Shown here one piece after another: positions 8,512-19,206 of a stretch of 64,000 nucleotides of DNA (position 1 is its first letter; each line of letters starts with the position of its first letter). The DNA comes from Mesorhizobium sp. YC-39 (GTDB taxonomy: Bacteria > Pseudomonadota > Alphaproteobacteria > Rhizobiales > Rhizobiaceae). A program made the translations under genes and the position numbers. The stretch lies in assembly GCF_025753795.1 (NCBI RefSeq), contig NZ_JAOWPS010000001.1:744001-808000 (forward strand), written 5' to 3'. The notes under the pieces were generated by a model. The model did no database searches, was not told the origin of the DNA, and saw nothing but the letters and a program-made list of their open reading frames with translations.

Positions 8512-10089
8512 ATGACGACAGTCGGCGAAGCGCTCATCACCTTGCTGGAAGCCCACGGTGTCGACACCGTCTTCGGCATTCCTGGCGTGCATACGATCGA
8601 GCTCTATCGCGGGCTGGCCCGGTCGAAGATCCGCCACGTCACGCCACGCCACGAGCAGGGCGCCGGTTTCATGGCCGACGGCTACGCGCGCGCCAGCGGC
8701 AGGCCGGGCGTCGCCTTCGTTATCACCGGGCCGGGGCTGACCAACACCATTACCGCCATGGGCCAGGCGCGCGCCGATTCGGTGCCGATGCTGGTGATAT
8801 CGGGCGTCAACGCCACGCCGACGCTGGGCAAGGGGCTTGGCCATCTGCACGAATTGCCCGATCAGCGCGGCATGATGGAGAAGGTCGCGCTGTTTTCGCA
8901 TCGCATCACCGGAGCCGACGAACTGCCCGGCGCGCTGGCGCGGGCCTTCTCCCTGTTTTCGTCGTCACGTCCCGGTCCGGTCCATATCGAGATCCCGACC
9001 GACATCATGGTCGAGCCGGCTGACGGCATTTCCTATCTTCCGACAAATGCGGGGCCGCCGGAGCCCGATGCGGCGGCGATAGCGGAGGCAGCAGAGCTTT
9101 GCGCTTCCGCCCGCCGTCCTGTCATCCTTGCCGGCGGCGGCGCCAAGAAGGCCGAGGCGCCGCTGAAGCGGCTTGCCGAAAGGCTCGGCGCGCCGGTTGT
9201 CCAGACGACCAATGCGCGCGGCCTGCTGTACCGCCACCCCCTTGGCGTGCCGGCGAGCCCCAGCCTGAAGGCGGTGCGCGCGCTGATCGCAGAGGCTGAC
9301 CTGGTCATCGCCGCCGGCACCGAATTCGGTCCGACCGACTATGACGGCTATGGCGACGGCGGTTTTGTCCCGCCGGCCAATCTGATCCGCATCGACATCG
9401 GCGCCGACCAGCTCGCCCGACGCCCGGCCACCGTTTCCATCCAGGCGGATTGCGCCGAGGCGATCGAAGCCTTGCTCGGCCGGCTAGACGGACCCGCCGC
9501 GTCGGGCGACGGAAAGATTCGCGCCGCCGCAACGCGAAAGGCGGCCCTCGCCGAACTCAGCCCGGCCTTCACCGCCCAGATACGCGCGGTGGAAACGATC
9601 CGCGATGCCTTGCCGGGCGCCATCATCGTCGGCGATTCGACGCAGCCGGTCTACGCCGCCAATCTCTACTACGATCACGACCGGCCAGGCGGCTGGTTCA
9701 ATGCCGCCACCGGCTTCGGCGCGCTGGGCTTCGGCCCGCCGGCGGCCATCGGTGCCGCCCTTGCCGTGCCCGAAGCGCCCGTCGTTTGCCTCACCGGCGA
9801 TGGCGGCTTCCAGTTTACCTTGCCGGAACTGGGTGCCGCGCTCGATGCGGCCGCGCCGGTGATCTTCGTGGTCTGGAACAATCGCGGCTATCGTGAAATC
9901 GAAACCTCGATGCTTGATGTCGGTGTCGAGCCGGTCGGCGTCTCGCCCGCGCCGCCGGATTTCTGCAAGCTCGCCGAAGCCTATGGCATCGCCGCCGAAC
10001 GGCTCGCCGATATCGGCCATCTGGCTGACGCACTCAAGCGTGCACGGGCGACCGGACTGCCATATGTCATCGAAATCACCGTCGACTGA
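8512..10089 (+). CDS. TPP-dependent decarboxylase, probable 5-guanidino-2-oxopentanoate decarboxylase
   Basis: A 525-residue thiamine diphosphate enzyme of the acetolactate synthase / benzoylformate decarboxylase fold. The N-terminal PYR domain has FGIPGVHTIELYRGL and the catalytic Glu in TPRHEQGAGFMADGYAR near residue 48. The C-terminal PP domain has GDGGFQFTLPELGAAL and then WNNRGY, the TPP/Mg motif GDG-x(n)-NN. It lacks the long N-terminal extension of plant enzymes. Its fit to AruI, which decarboxylates 2-oxoarginine in the arginine transaminase pathway, comes from family memory plus the divergent basic-amino-acid transporter. A different 2-oxoacid substrate is possible. Confidence 0.75.
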   Translation: MTTVGEALITLLEAHGVDTVFGIPGVHTIELYRGLARSKIRHVTPRHEQGAGFMADGYARASGRPGVAFVITGPGLTNTITAMGQARADSVPMLVISGVNATPTLGKGLGHLHELPDQRGMMEKVALFSHRITGADELPGALARAFSLFSSSRPGPVHIEIPTDIMVEPADGISYLPTNAGPPEPDAAAIAEAAELCASARRPVILAGGGAKKAEAPLKRLAERLGAPVVQTTNARGLLYRHPLGVPASPSLKAVRALIAEADLVIAAGTEFGPTDYDGYGDGGFVPPANLIRIDIGADQLARRPATVSIQADCAEAIEALLGRLDGPAASGDGKIRAAATRKAALAELSPAFTAQIRAVETIRDALPGAIIVGDSTQPVYAANLYYDHDRPGGWFNAATGFGALGFGPPAAIGAALAVPEAPVVCLTGDGGFQFTLPELGAALDAAAPVIFVVWNNRGYREIETSMLDVGVEPVGVSPAPPDFCKLAEAYGIAAERLADIGHLADALKRARATGLPYVIEITVD

Positions 10090-10117
10090 CCATGGCGGGA
10101 AATGTCATGACTGCCGG

Positions 10118-11035
10118 ATGATTTCCAGCGAACACAAGCCGAACCGCGATCCGCTGACATCTCCGTATCTCGCCCCGGCGCGCTGGGCCGCATCCTCACT
10201 GGCCTTGCCTTGGCCTTTGCGCAAACGTGCCGCGAAGCTTTGCATGAGTTATGCGCGCAAGAGCCTTTGGCGGGCTCGCCACATTGCTGTCGACCATTCG
10301 CAATGGTGCTCGGCCAGCACGCCAGCCGGCAGCCTCGGTCCGATCTGGCAGTTTTGGGAGCAGGGCGCCGACGAGGCGCCACCGGTGGTCAAGGCATGCT
10401 TGCGCTCCGTGCGGCGCAACAGGGGCGATCGCCAGCTCGTCGTGCTCGACGACAAGACCATCGAGAACCATATCGAACTGCCCGGCCACATCTGGGACAA
10501 ACGCGCCCTGATGAGCCGGCAGCATTTCTCCAATTTCATTCGCTTGAGCCTGCTTCATCGGCATGGCGGAACATGGCTCGACGCTACGATCCTGCTGCGG
10601 CAGCCTGTTCCAGCCGAAATCGAGCGCGAGGATTTCTACATTCTGCGCGAGACGACCCGCCATCCGAGGCTGGTGGAAACCTGGTTCATGCACGCGCGCA
10701 AGGGACACCCGCTGGTCGAAACGGTGTTTCACGGCCTGGCGGATTACTGGAAGAAGTATGACAGGATTCATGAGTACTTCATGTTCCCCTATCATTTCGA
10801 GGCCTCGCTGCTCCTGCACCGGCGGCTTCGGCGCGATTTCCTGCGCATGCCGCAAATCAGTGCGGACCAGCCGCACGAACTGCAATGGCTGCTTTTCACC
10901 CCATTCAATGAAGCCGCCCATCGCGCGGTCTTCGATCGTTTCTGGCTGCACAAGCTGACCCACAGGAACCCGCGGCCGGCGACAGGGGACCGCCTGCTAT
11001 GGGACGCGATCATCGAAGGATGGCCGGCTGCTTGA
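10118..11035 (+). CDS. Capsular polysaccharide synthesis-type glycosyltransferase
   Basis: A protein of 305 residues if it starts at the ATG at 10118; the frame is open further upstream but there overlaps the decarboxylase gene. The core IWQFWEQGADEAPPVVKACL, then VVLDDKTIENHIELP, ALMSRQHFSNFIRLSLLHRHGG and TWLDATILL is the pattern of the capsular polysaccharide synthesis / OCH1-like GT-A family. The Asp in WLDAT stands at the DxD nucleotide-sugar site. It would add a sugar to a surface polysaccharide. It stands alone, not within a polysaccharide cluster. Confidence 0.72.
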   Translation: MISSEHKPNRDPLTSPYLAPARWAASSLALPWPLRKRAAKLCMSYARKSLWRARHIAVDHSQWCSASTPAGSLGPIWQFWEQGADEAPPVVKACLRSVRRNRGDRQLVVLDDKTIENHIELPGHIWDKRALMSRQHFSNFIRLSLLHRHGGTWLDATILLRQPVPAEIEREDFYILRETTRHPRLVETWFMHARKGHPLVETVFHGLADYWKKYDRIHEYFMFPYHFEASLLLHRRLRRDFLRMPQISADQPHELQWLLFTPFNEAAHRAVFDRFWLHKLTHRNPRPATGDRLLWDAIIEGWPAA

Positions 11036-11146
11036 TCTAGGCCGAACGATCTAGCGTCAACGAAATTTCAGTTGAGTGACGACGCGAAAGGCGCGAGGTT
11101 CGCCACCGGCGCGGCGCAAGTACAAGAATGACTGGAGCGGTCGAAA

Positions 11147-11854
11147 ATGACGGACACACTGGACGGCAGGCATATTGTGGTCACCGGCGGCACCGGGGCG
11201 CTCGGCGGCGCGGTTGTCGGCAAACTGCTGGGTGAGGGCGCGATTTGCCATGTGCCCAACGCCCATGCCGCCGCGCCCGGGCATTTTCCCTACCCGGCAC
11301 ATGAGCGCGTCAAGCTGGCGCATAATGTCGACCTCGCCGACCCCGCCAAGGTTGATGCGTTTTATGACGGCGTTCCGGATTTGTGGGCATCCATCCATCT
11401 GGCCGGCGGCTTTGCTGCGGCACCGGTGGAAAAGATCGAATCCGCGTCCTTCGCCGAAATGATGGACACCAACGCCCGCACCACCTTCTTGTGCTGCCGC
11501 GCCGCGATACGCTCGATGCTGGCGGCTGAGACGTCCGGACGCATCGTTAACATCACGGCGCGCGCCGGGCTCGATCCGAGGCGCGGCTCCGGCATGGTCG
11601 CCTATGCCGCCAGCAAGGCGGCGGTCGCGGCGATGACGCTGGCGATGGCGGAAGAGCTGAAGTGTAAGGGCATTCTGGTCAATGCGGTTGCGCCCTCGAC
11701 CCTCGACACGCCGGCAAACCGGGCTGACATGCCCGACGCAGATTTCGGCAGATGGGTCAGCCTCGAAGCCGCCGCCGAGGCCATTGCCTATCTCGCCTCG
11801 CCGGCCAATCTGGCGATGAGTGGCACGCTGGTGCCGCTCTACGGCAGGGCCTGA
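11147..11854 (+). CDS. Short-chain dehydrogenase/reductase
   Basis: A 235-residue classical SDR. The cofactor loop TGGTGALGGAVV is at about residues 14-25. The NAG-type strand is replaced by HLAGGFAAAP. The catalytic residues are YAASK, preceded by the Ser-equivalent region VNITARAGLDPRRGSGMVAY; the usual catalytic Ser is Thr in this copy (NITARAG). The C-terminal segment TLVPLYGRA replaces the usual substrate loop. Substrate unknown. It stands alone and ends in a strong terminator shared with rpsA. Confidence 0.83.
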   Translation: MTDTLDGRHIVVTGGTGALGGAVVGKLLGEGAICHVPNAHAAAPGHFPYPAHERVKLAHNVDLADPAKVDAFYDGVPDLWASIHLAGGFAAAPVEKIESASFAEMMDTNARTTFLCCRAAIRSMLAAETSGRIVNITARAGLDPRRGSGMVAYAASKAAVAAMTLAMAEELKCKGILVNAVAPSTLDTPANRADMPDADFGRWVSLEAAAEAIAYLASPANLAMSGTLVPLYGRA

Positions 11855-11892
11855 GCGTATCCGCCTTCGGCTCTGACCGACACCGGCCAAAG

Positions 11893-11925
11893 AAAAACCC
11901 CGCCGGAGCGATCCGGCGGGGTTTT
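11893..11925. terminator. Bidirectional intrinsic terminator
   Basis: CCCCGCCGGA at 11898-11907 pairs perfectly with TCCGGCGGGG at 11912-11921 around GCGA. It is flanked by a run of A on the left and TTTT on the right, so it can stop the SDR transcript and the opposing rpsA transcript. Confidence 0.9.
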
Positions 11926-11962
11926 GCTTCGAGGCCGCGCGCAAGGCGCGGTGTAGGCGTTC

Positions 11963-13660
11963 TTAGCTGCCCTGCTTCTTCAGCGCGGCACCCAGGATGT
12001 CGCCCAGCGAAGCGCCGGAGTCGGTCGAGCCGTATTGGGCGACCGCTTCCTTCTCTTCGGCGATTTCCAGCGCCTTGATCGAGACCTGCAGCTTGCGGGT
12101 CTTCTTGTCGAAGGCGATGACGCGGGCGTCGACCTTCTGGCCGACGGTGAAGCGCTCGGGGCGCTGCTCGTCGCGGTCACGGCTGAGATCGGAGCGCTTG
12201 ATGAAGGTCTCGATGCCGCTGTCGACCAGCCGCACTTCCAGGCCGCCATCCTTGACGCCGATGACTTCGCAGGTGACGACTGCGTTCTTGCGCAGTTCGC
12301 CTGAGGTCGCCGCTTCGCCGACCGTATCCTTGGCCAGCTGCTTGATGCCGAGCGAGATGCGCTCCTTGTCGATGTCGACGTCGAGCACCTGCGCCTTGAC
12401 CATGTCGCCGCGATTGTACTCTTCGATGACCTGCTCGCCCGGACGGGTCCAGTCGAGGTCGGAGAGGTGCACCATGCCGTCCACGTCGCCTTCGAGGCCG
12501 ATGAACAGGCCGAACTCGGTCTTGTTCTTGACCTCGCCCTCGACCTGGCTGCCGACCGGATGGCTGCTGGCGAAAGCCTGCCACGGATTCTCGAGCGTCT
12601 GCTTGAGGCCGAGCGAGATACGGCGCTTGGCCGGATCGACTTCGAGCACCACCACGTCGACTTCCTGGGTCGTCGACAGGATCTTGCCGGGATGCACGTT
12701 CTTCTTCGTCCACGACATTTCCGAAACGTGGATGAGGCCCTCGATCCCCGGCTCCAGCTCGACGAACGCGCCGTAGTCAGTGATGTTGGTGACGGTGCCC
12801 TTGATCTTCTTGCCGATCGGGAACTTGGTGCCGATCTCCGACCACGGATCGCTCTCGAGCTGCTTCATGCCGAGCGAGATGCGGTGCGTTTCCTGGTTGA
12901 TGCGGATGATCTGCACCTTGACCGTCTGGCCGATGTTGAGGATTTCGGTCGGATGGTTGACGCGGCGCCATGCCATGTCGGTGACATGCAGCAGGCCGTC
13001 GATGCCGCCGAGGTCGACGAACGCACCGTAATCGGTGATGTTCTTGACGACGCCTTCGACCACCTGGCCTTCTTCGAGGTTCTGCACGATTTCCGAACGC
13101 TGTTCGGCGCGGCTCTCCTCGAGCACGGTGCGGCGCGACACCACGATGTTGCCGCGGCGGCGATCCATCTTGAGGATCTCGAAGGGCTGCGGGTTGTGCA
13201 TCAGCGGCGAGACGTCGCGGATCGGACGGATATCGACCTGGCTGCGCGGCAAGAAGGCCACGGCGCCGTCGAGGTCGACGGTGAAGCCGCCCTTGACCTG
13301 GTTGAAGATGACGCCTTCGACGCGCTCACCCTTGGTAAACTTCTCTTCGAGACGGACCCAGCTCTCTTCGCGGCGGGCCTTCTCACGCGAAAGCATCGCT
13401 TCGCCAAGCGCGTTTTCGATGCGCTCGACATAGACTTCGACCGTGTCGCCGACCTTCAGGGTGGAGTCCTTGCCCTTGACGCCGAATTCCTTCAGCGGCA
13501 CGCGGCCTTCGACCTTGAGGCCGACATCGATGATGGCCATGTCCTTTTCGATCGCGGTGATCGTGCCCTTGACGACCTGGCCTTCGCCGGAATGGCCGGC
13601 GGTAAAAGATTCTTCGAGCAGGCTCGCGAAATCATCGCGAGTGGGATTTGCAGCTGACAT
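11963..13660 (-). CDS. rpsA: 30S ribosomal protein S1
   Basis: A 565-residue S1 with six S1 RNA-binding repeats. Typical units are [21 protein letters not shown] and [22 protein letters not shown]. The first two repeats bind the ribosome and S2, the rest bind mRNA. It starts at ATG 13660 with GGAG directly upstream; the longer in-frame start adds only residues from the leader. Length and repeat number are normal for alphaproteobacteria. cmk lies upstream on the same strand, the usual neighbour. Confidence 0.98.
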   Translation of the reverse strand: MSAANPTRDDFASLLEESFTAGHSGEGQVVKGTITAIEKDMAIIDVGLKVEGRVPLKEFGVKGKDSTLKVGDTVEVYVERIENALGEAMLSREKARREESWVRLEEKFTKGERVEGVIFNQVKGGFTVDLDGAVAFLPRSQVDIRPIRDVSPLMHNPQPFEILKMDRRRGNIVVSRRTVLEESRAEQRSEIVQNLEEGQVVEGVVKNITDYGAFVDLGGIDGLLHVTDMAWRRVNHPTEILNIGQTVKVQIIRINQETHRISLGMKQLESDPWSEIGTKFPIGKKIKGTVTNITDYGAFVELEPGIEGLIHVSEMSWTKKNVHPGKILSTTQEVDVVVLEVDPAKRRISLGLKQTLENPWQAFASSHPVGSQVEGEVKNKTEFGLFIGLEGDVDGMVHLSDLDWTRPGEQVIEEYNRGDMVKAQVLDVDIDKERISLGIKQLAKDTVGEAATSGELRKNAVVTCEVIGVKDGGLEVRLVDSGIETFIKRSDLSRDRDEQRPERFTVGQKVDARVIAFDKKTRKLQVSIKALEIAEEKEAVAQYGSTDSGASLGDILGAALKKQGS

Positions 13661-13867
13661 ATTTTCTCCTGGAATGCCTCGCATCTCAAGCGGGGCGGGC
13701 GCCGTGGGTTAGCGTTGCGTTGGCCTGCCGGCGTTCCGGGCTTTCCAAAAAGCCCTTGGCCGCCTAAGCGGCAATTCCGGCGCATGAAGAATGCTGGCAG
13801 GCTGGTTCGTGCCCGATATGGGTATCTTTTGCGCTGCCGGCAATCGGCAACAGCGGGAAAACCCGGC
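13661..13867 (-). promoter_or_regulatory. rpsA leader with two short hairpins
   Basis: The gap between the cmk stop and the rpsA start contains GGGCTTT / AAAGCCC (13738-13744 with 13749-13755, loop CCAA) and GCCGC / GCGGC (13759-13763 with 13768-13772, loop CTAA). In the rpsA transcript they lie about 80-110 bases before the start. S1 synthesis is autoregulated in enterobacteria through its leader; whether these hairpins do so here is inference. Confidence 0.4.
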
Positions 13868-14515
13868 TCAGGCGTTGTTTCTTTTGGCGAGAACGTCGTC
13901 GATGATCGCTCTTGCTGCCAGAAACGCGGCCTCTATAGCCATTTCAGACGTATCAAGCAAGTGCGCGTCGGCGGCCGGCTTCAGCGGCGAGTCCGCTCGA
14001 CCCATGTCGCGCTCGTCGCGGCGCATGATATCGGCGAGGATCTCGATGAAATTGGCGGTGCCGCCGATGCTCTCGATCTCGGCCAGCCGCCGCTGTGCCC
14101 GCACCTCGGCGCTCGCCGTCACATAGAGTTTGATGTCGGCGTCGGGGCAGACCACGGTGCCGATGTCGCGGCCATCGAGCACGGCGCCGGGTGGCGCCTT
14201 GGCGAAGTCACGCTGCTTTTCGACCAGGATGCGCCGCACGGTTGGGAACACGGCAACTTTCGAGGCAGCTTCGCCGACCGCATGTGCCGACAATATAGCG
14301 CGGTCCAGCTTGTTGAGGTCCACCTGTCGCGCCGCGGTTTCAGCCGCCGAGACATTGTCGAGCGGCAGCGCGTGCTGGATCAGCGTATGCGCCACCGCGC
14401 GATAGGTGAGGCCAGTGTCGAGCAGGTTCAGCCGGTAATGGTCGGCGAGCCGCCGGGCCAGGGTGCCTTTGCCGGCACCGGCGGGACCGTCGATGGCGAT
14501 GGTGAAGGGCTTCAT
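13868..14515 (-). CDS. cmk: Cytidylate (CMP/dCMP) kinase
   Basis: A 215-residue CMP kinase. The P-loop [15 protein letters not shown] is near residue 9. The CMP-binding and lid features are seen in [23 protein letters not shown] and [17 protein letters not shown], where the arginines and the aspartate contact the substrate. The start at 14515 is preceded by GAGG; the longer open frame adds nine non-conserved residues. It phosphorylates CMP and dCMP with ATP. It normally follows aroA directly in rhizobia; here two extra genes separate them. Confidence 0.97.
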   Translation of the reverse strand: MKPFTIAIDGPAGAGKGTLARRLADHYRLNLLDTGLTYRAVAHTLIQHALPLDNVSAAETAARQVDLNKLDRAILSAHAVGEAASKVAVFPTVRRILVEKQRDFAKAPPGAVLDGRDIGTVVCPDADIKLYVTASAEVRAQRRLAEIESIGGTANFIEILADIMRRDERDMGRADSPLKPAADAHLLDTSEMAIEAAFLAARAIIDDVLAKRNNA

Positions 14516-14551
14516 ACGAACCTCGGGTATCGCCAACGTCAAGCTTGGAAC

Positions 14552-15166
14552 TTAATGCTGCTCAGGGTGAGCAACATTTTTTCTGCGGCGGCGTTCTTTC
14601 AAAAAAGTAGCAAAAACGACGTACGAAATAATGGCGAAAAATAGAAGCGCGATCGGATGCAGCCTACCGGTCGGGTCGTAGCTTTCGAGGTCCAGGAGTT
14701 TCGCGATCAAGCCGAAAACGCTCGAAGCGAAGACGAATCCGGTAAACCAGGTCCCGATGATCAGGTGGAAACTGCTATGATTTTGCCATAGCGATGTAAA
14801 TCTCACCGAAGCGGGGACGTGAGCCGGTAATTCAAGCTGACGTGGAGCTCGGTCCAAAATCTTCGCTATTTTCCGTGTCGCGTTAACAATCGCGTACACG
14901 CATAAAATGCTGGCCATCAAGCCAAAGAGTATCGGCATCTCAGGCGGTATCTGGCCCTTTACGAACAGGAAAACAAGAACAGCACCAAGGGCCAAAAACA
15001 CAAACGGCAGCAACAGACGTGTGCCGTTGAGCCGCTGGATTTCTTCGAGTTGCTCAGAAGTCAAGATCGACGCTGGAGTTTGCGGCCCTCGCCAATACGC
15101 GACCTTGCCGTCTCCCACGCCCTTCGCTACGCGAAGCTTTCCGTTGACCAGGAACAACTTGCTCAA
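14552..15166 (-). CDS. Unknown four-helix membrane protein
   Basis: A 204-residue protein with an N-terminal soluble stretch (SKLFLVNGKLRVAKGVG), then hydrophobic segments at about residues 52-70, 78-95, 135-155 and 170-187, and a basic tail RRRRKN. Not recognised. It starts with TTG at 15166; an in-frame stop lies just upstream and no ATG is available before the conserved part. Base composition is AT-richer than aroA and cmk beside it. With the next gene it forms an insertion in the aroA-cmk-rpsA block. Confidence 0.6.
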   Translation of the reverse strand: MSKLFLVNGKLRVAKGVGDGKVAYWRGPQTPASILTSEQLEEIQRLNGTRLLLPFVFLALGAVLVFLFVKGQIPPEMPILFGLMASILCVYAIVNATRKIAKILDRAPRQLELPAHVPASVRFTSLWQNHSSFHLIIGTWFTGFVFASSVFGLIAKLLDLESYDPTGRLHPIALLFFAIISYVVFATFLKERRRRKNVAHPEQH

Positions 15167-15190
15167 GCCACCCGTGTTACAACGCCATCA

Positions 15191-15553
15191 TTAACGCGAA
15201 ACGGGCCGCGCAAATGCCCTAAGCAGATAGAATATCCATCCCAGCGCATGGCTGAAAAAAAACACGCTGAGAATCGCGTAGCCGCCCACTACGAAAAATA
15301 TCGCATTTGAGGGCATTGCGACTTTGATCAGTTCAAGCACCCACCCGAAATGCAAACCGTATGTGCAACCTATCGGTCCACAGGAAGAGCCCAAACTTGG
15401 AATGGTAAGTGCGGCCCAAAATGCCGCGATCAAACCGAAGCGCACGAATGAATAATTCCGCTCATTGATCATCTTGGCCACGGATATGGCCTTTGCAATG
15501 ATCAAAACGACACCCGCTACGATGGCAATCAAAATCGAGGCTAGGATGTTCAT
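15191..15553 (-). CDS. Unknown small membrane protein
   Basis: A 120-residue protein starting at ATG 15553 with GGGGAG upstream. It has three or four hydrophobic segments: ILIAIVAGVVLIIAKAI at the N-terminus, FGLIAAFWAALTI, and two at the C-terminus (AIFFVVGGYAILSVFFF and LGWIFYLLRAF). A cysteine pair SCGPIGC sits between helices, likely periplasmic and possibly disulfide-bonded. Not recognised. It is AT-richer than its core neighbours and lies 24 bases before the next membrane gene, so the pair is probably co-transcribed. Confidence 0.55.
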   Translation of the reverse strand: MNILASILIAIVAGVVLIIAKAISVAKMINERNYSFVRFGLIAAFWAALTIPSLGSSCGPIGCTYGLHFGWVLELIKVAMPSNAIFFVVGGYAILSVFFFSHALGWIFYLLRAFARPVSR

Positions 15554-15639
15554 GGCTCTCCCCACTGTTCGCTCGACCTTGACGGGCCGGCCTTAAAGAA
15601 CAATTGAGTTGATAGCCAAATTTGACGACAATCCTAGGT

Positions 15640-17127
<1,488 letters not shown>

Positions 17128-17191
17128 TTAGGCTTTGACAGCGCCTTAAACTGCCGCTAAGGGGACCAACCTTTTATCGACGAGGCTTGCT

Positions 17192-17581
17192 GTGGCAAAA
17201 CCTGAACTTGGCACCAAACGCATAGATCCGGAAACGGGTCGAAAATTCTATGACCTGAACAAGGACCCGATCGTCTCGCCCTATACCGGCAAGACTTATC
17301 CGCGTTCCTATTTCGAGGAAGGCAAGGCCGCCGCCATCGAGGAGGAAGAGGAAGTCGCCGAGAAGGAAGTCGACGCCGAGGAGGAAGAGGGCGTCGAGGT
17401 CGTCTCGCTCGAGGAGGCGGACGAGGACGTTAAGGCCGACGATCTTCCCGATCTTGGCGATGACGAGGACGATGTCGACCTCGGCGACGACGAGGAAGAC
17501 ACTTTCCTCGCCGACGAAGAGGAAGAGGACGACGATGTCGCCGACATGATCGGCGTTGGCGACGACGACGACGAAGTTTGA
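17192..17581 (+). CDS. TIGR02300 family acidic protein
   Basis: A 129-residue protein starting with GTG. The first 45 residues (KPELGTKRIDPETGRKFYDL, then NKDPIVSPYTGKTYPRSYF) are the highly conserved family head. The rest is almost entirely Glu and Asp, a low-complexity acidic tail. The family is restricted to alphaproteobacteria and is typically found beside aroA, as here, in divergent orientation. Function unknown; the tail suggests binding to a basic partner. Confidence 0.9.
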   Translation: MAKPELGTKRIDPETGRKFYDLNKDPIVSPYTGKTYPRSYFEEGKAAAIEEEEEVAEKEVDAEEEEGVEVVSLEEADEDVKADDLPDLGDDEDDVDLGDDEEDTFLADEEEEDDDVADMIGVGDDDDEV

Positions 17582-17761
17582 TACGGGCCGGGCGGGTGCG
17601 AGTTGCATTCGCCGGCTTTCCCTGCGCAGTCGAGAAAAAGCGGCTCTTGACGGCTTGATATTCGGGGAAGGCGGGGTTAGAAGCCGCCTGCACTAACGGC
17701 GCGGTTTAGAACCCGCGCCGGATCTCTTCGCCGGCAACGGCGCCGGTTGACTGCCGGGAGT

Positions 17762-17837
<76 letters not shown>

Positions 17838-18059
17838 AGTTTTCTACAATAATTTCAAATGATTAGAGGATGGCCGGTTCTGGCCACCCCTTTCAAAGTC
17901 TTCCGGGGCACCGCCGGGGCACCCCCGGACGCATTTTCGGCTCTCGAAGCTTCTTGCGGGCGATCGACCTTTTGGCGCGGGATGTCACCCACCCCAGTTC
18001 AGCAAAGTGAAATTTCAAGGTTCAAAAGGTACGTCCGGTAAGATCAGAGCGCATCGAGA
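17838..18059. other. Gene-free stretch after the tRNA
   Basis: No gene or recognisable element. It contains GGGGCACC twice within 20 bases in a GC-rich patch near 17904-17925, resembling low-complexity sequence. There is no integrase remnant that can be translated in any frame with confidence. Confidence 0.4.
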
Positions 18060-18371
18060 CTAGCCGTCGCTCCATACCGGGACGCGATTGATCTTTATAG
18101 CAACCAATCGGCGGATGCGAAGGCCGACCGCTTCGCGCCCTGTCGGAGAAAACGCCTCCACATCAAGCCGGCCATGGTCCTTTCCGTTTTCGCATTTCAT
18201 TCGGCAGGCTAGAGAGTCAACGTCCACGTCGCCAAAGATCTGGATCAGGTCGTCGGGGAAATAGCAGTGCGCCCGCTTGTAATAGCTGCAGCGCACACGC
18301 ACCAACCGCCTGCCGTCATTCAGATTTGACAGCGGGTAGTCTCTTCGCTTGGGCGCATAGGTTTCCGGCAT
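18060..18371 (-). CDS. Conserved-looking hypothetical protein with paired cysteines
   Basis: A 103-residue protein if it starts at ATG 18371, which has CAGGGG upstream. A longer frame to 18479 is open but has no clear RBS. It contains VRVRCSYYKRAHCYFPDDLIQIFGDVDVDSL followed by ACRMKCENGKDHGRL; the cysteine pairs could bind zinc. The last part AVGLRIRRLVAIKINRVPVW looks like a beta-rich close. Not assigned to a named family. It is divergent from the next gene. Confidence 0.55.
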   Translation of the reverse strand: MPETYAPKRRDYPLSNLNDGRRLVRVRCSYYKRAHCYFPDDLIQIFGDVDVDSLACRMKCENGKDHGRLDVEAFSPTGREAVGLRIRRLVAIKINRVPVWSDG

Positions 18372-18579
18372 GCCCCTGAAATGAGAAACATATTCCGCGT
18401 CGGTCAAGAGGCTCTTGACTCTTATGTTCTCTTTTTGTTCACTGTTGGCAGAACAGCCACAGGGAGGCGAAAATGCCACTTCGCTTAGTCATTGATCGGA
18501 AGAAATCGCTCGCGGAATAGCTGCTGCCGAGGCGGTATTTGAACGCGCCGGCATTTCATACGAGGAGGCCGCGAACGGC

Positions 18580-19206
18580 ATGTTCGCGATGGAGGGATGG
18601 GACATCAAAGGATTTCCCGACGACGCAGAACCGAGTGACGACGAGAAAATAGCGGCCAATGTCTGGGCCAAGGCCGAGCGTGCTGCTTGCGAAGCCTGTT
18701 GTGCTGGATGGCCGCAAGAAGAGGTCATTCGACGTAGGGCTTTGGGCATTGGGCCGGCGGAGCCGAAGGTGAAGACGGCTAACCTGGAAACCTGGCCAGA
18801 GCGAAAGCGACTGTATCCCAAGGTCATCGAGCGCCTCGAAACAGCTACCGGTCCTGACCGCCAGCTCGACATCGACATCTGCTACGTCATGGGTTGGGTA
18901 AATGAACCCGGGACGCCGAAAGCGGCCGCCGAATTGGGCCTGCCTTATCTCACCAGCAATTTGTCTGAGGTATCCGAAATTACCCGGAAATCCCTTGAGA
19001 GCTGGAAAATCGAGGTCGACCAAGAGCCCTGCGATGCACGCATCATCGAGCCCGAGCGCGACGAAGACGACGACATGAGCGTGGCCGCTTGGCGTTGCGC
19101 CGATGGTCGGCTGCATATGGCGAAGCCACCAGCCAACACGGCGATTGCCCTGACACTGGCTGCTATGCGCCTTCAGGCCGACAGCTTTCTTGACCAGGCA
19201 TGGTAA
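18580..19206 (+). CDS. Hypothetical protein, 5' end probably frameshifted
   Basis: 208 residues from the first in-frame ATG. The coding frame clearly continues upstream (EAVFERAGISYEEAANG precedes the ATG) back to about 18499 without a start codon. Just upstream, a strong ribosome site GGAGGCGAAA and an ATG at 18473 open a short frame, MPLRLVIDRKK, in the neighbouring phase. One extra A in AAGAAA near 18500-18505 would join the two. So the real gene is probably 18473-19206 with a one-base lesion or sequencing error. The function is not recognised; the protein is acidic and soluble, with Cys-rich ACEACCAGW near residue 36. Confidence 0.6.
   Translation: MFAMEGWDIKGFPDDAEPSDDEKIAANVWAKAERAACEACCAGWPQEEVIRRRALGIGPAEPKVKTANLETWPERKRLYPKVIERLETATGPDRQLDIDICYVMGWVNEPGTPKAAAELGLPYLTSNLSEVSEITRKSLESWKIEVDQEPCDARIIEPERDEDDDMSVAAWRCADGRLHMAKPPANTAIALTLAAMRLQADSFLDQAW

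Noticed and set aside
12467..13657. Long plus-strand frame inside rpsA
   Set aside because: Antisense shadow of the repetitive S1 domains.
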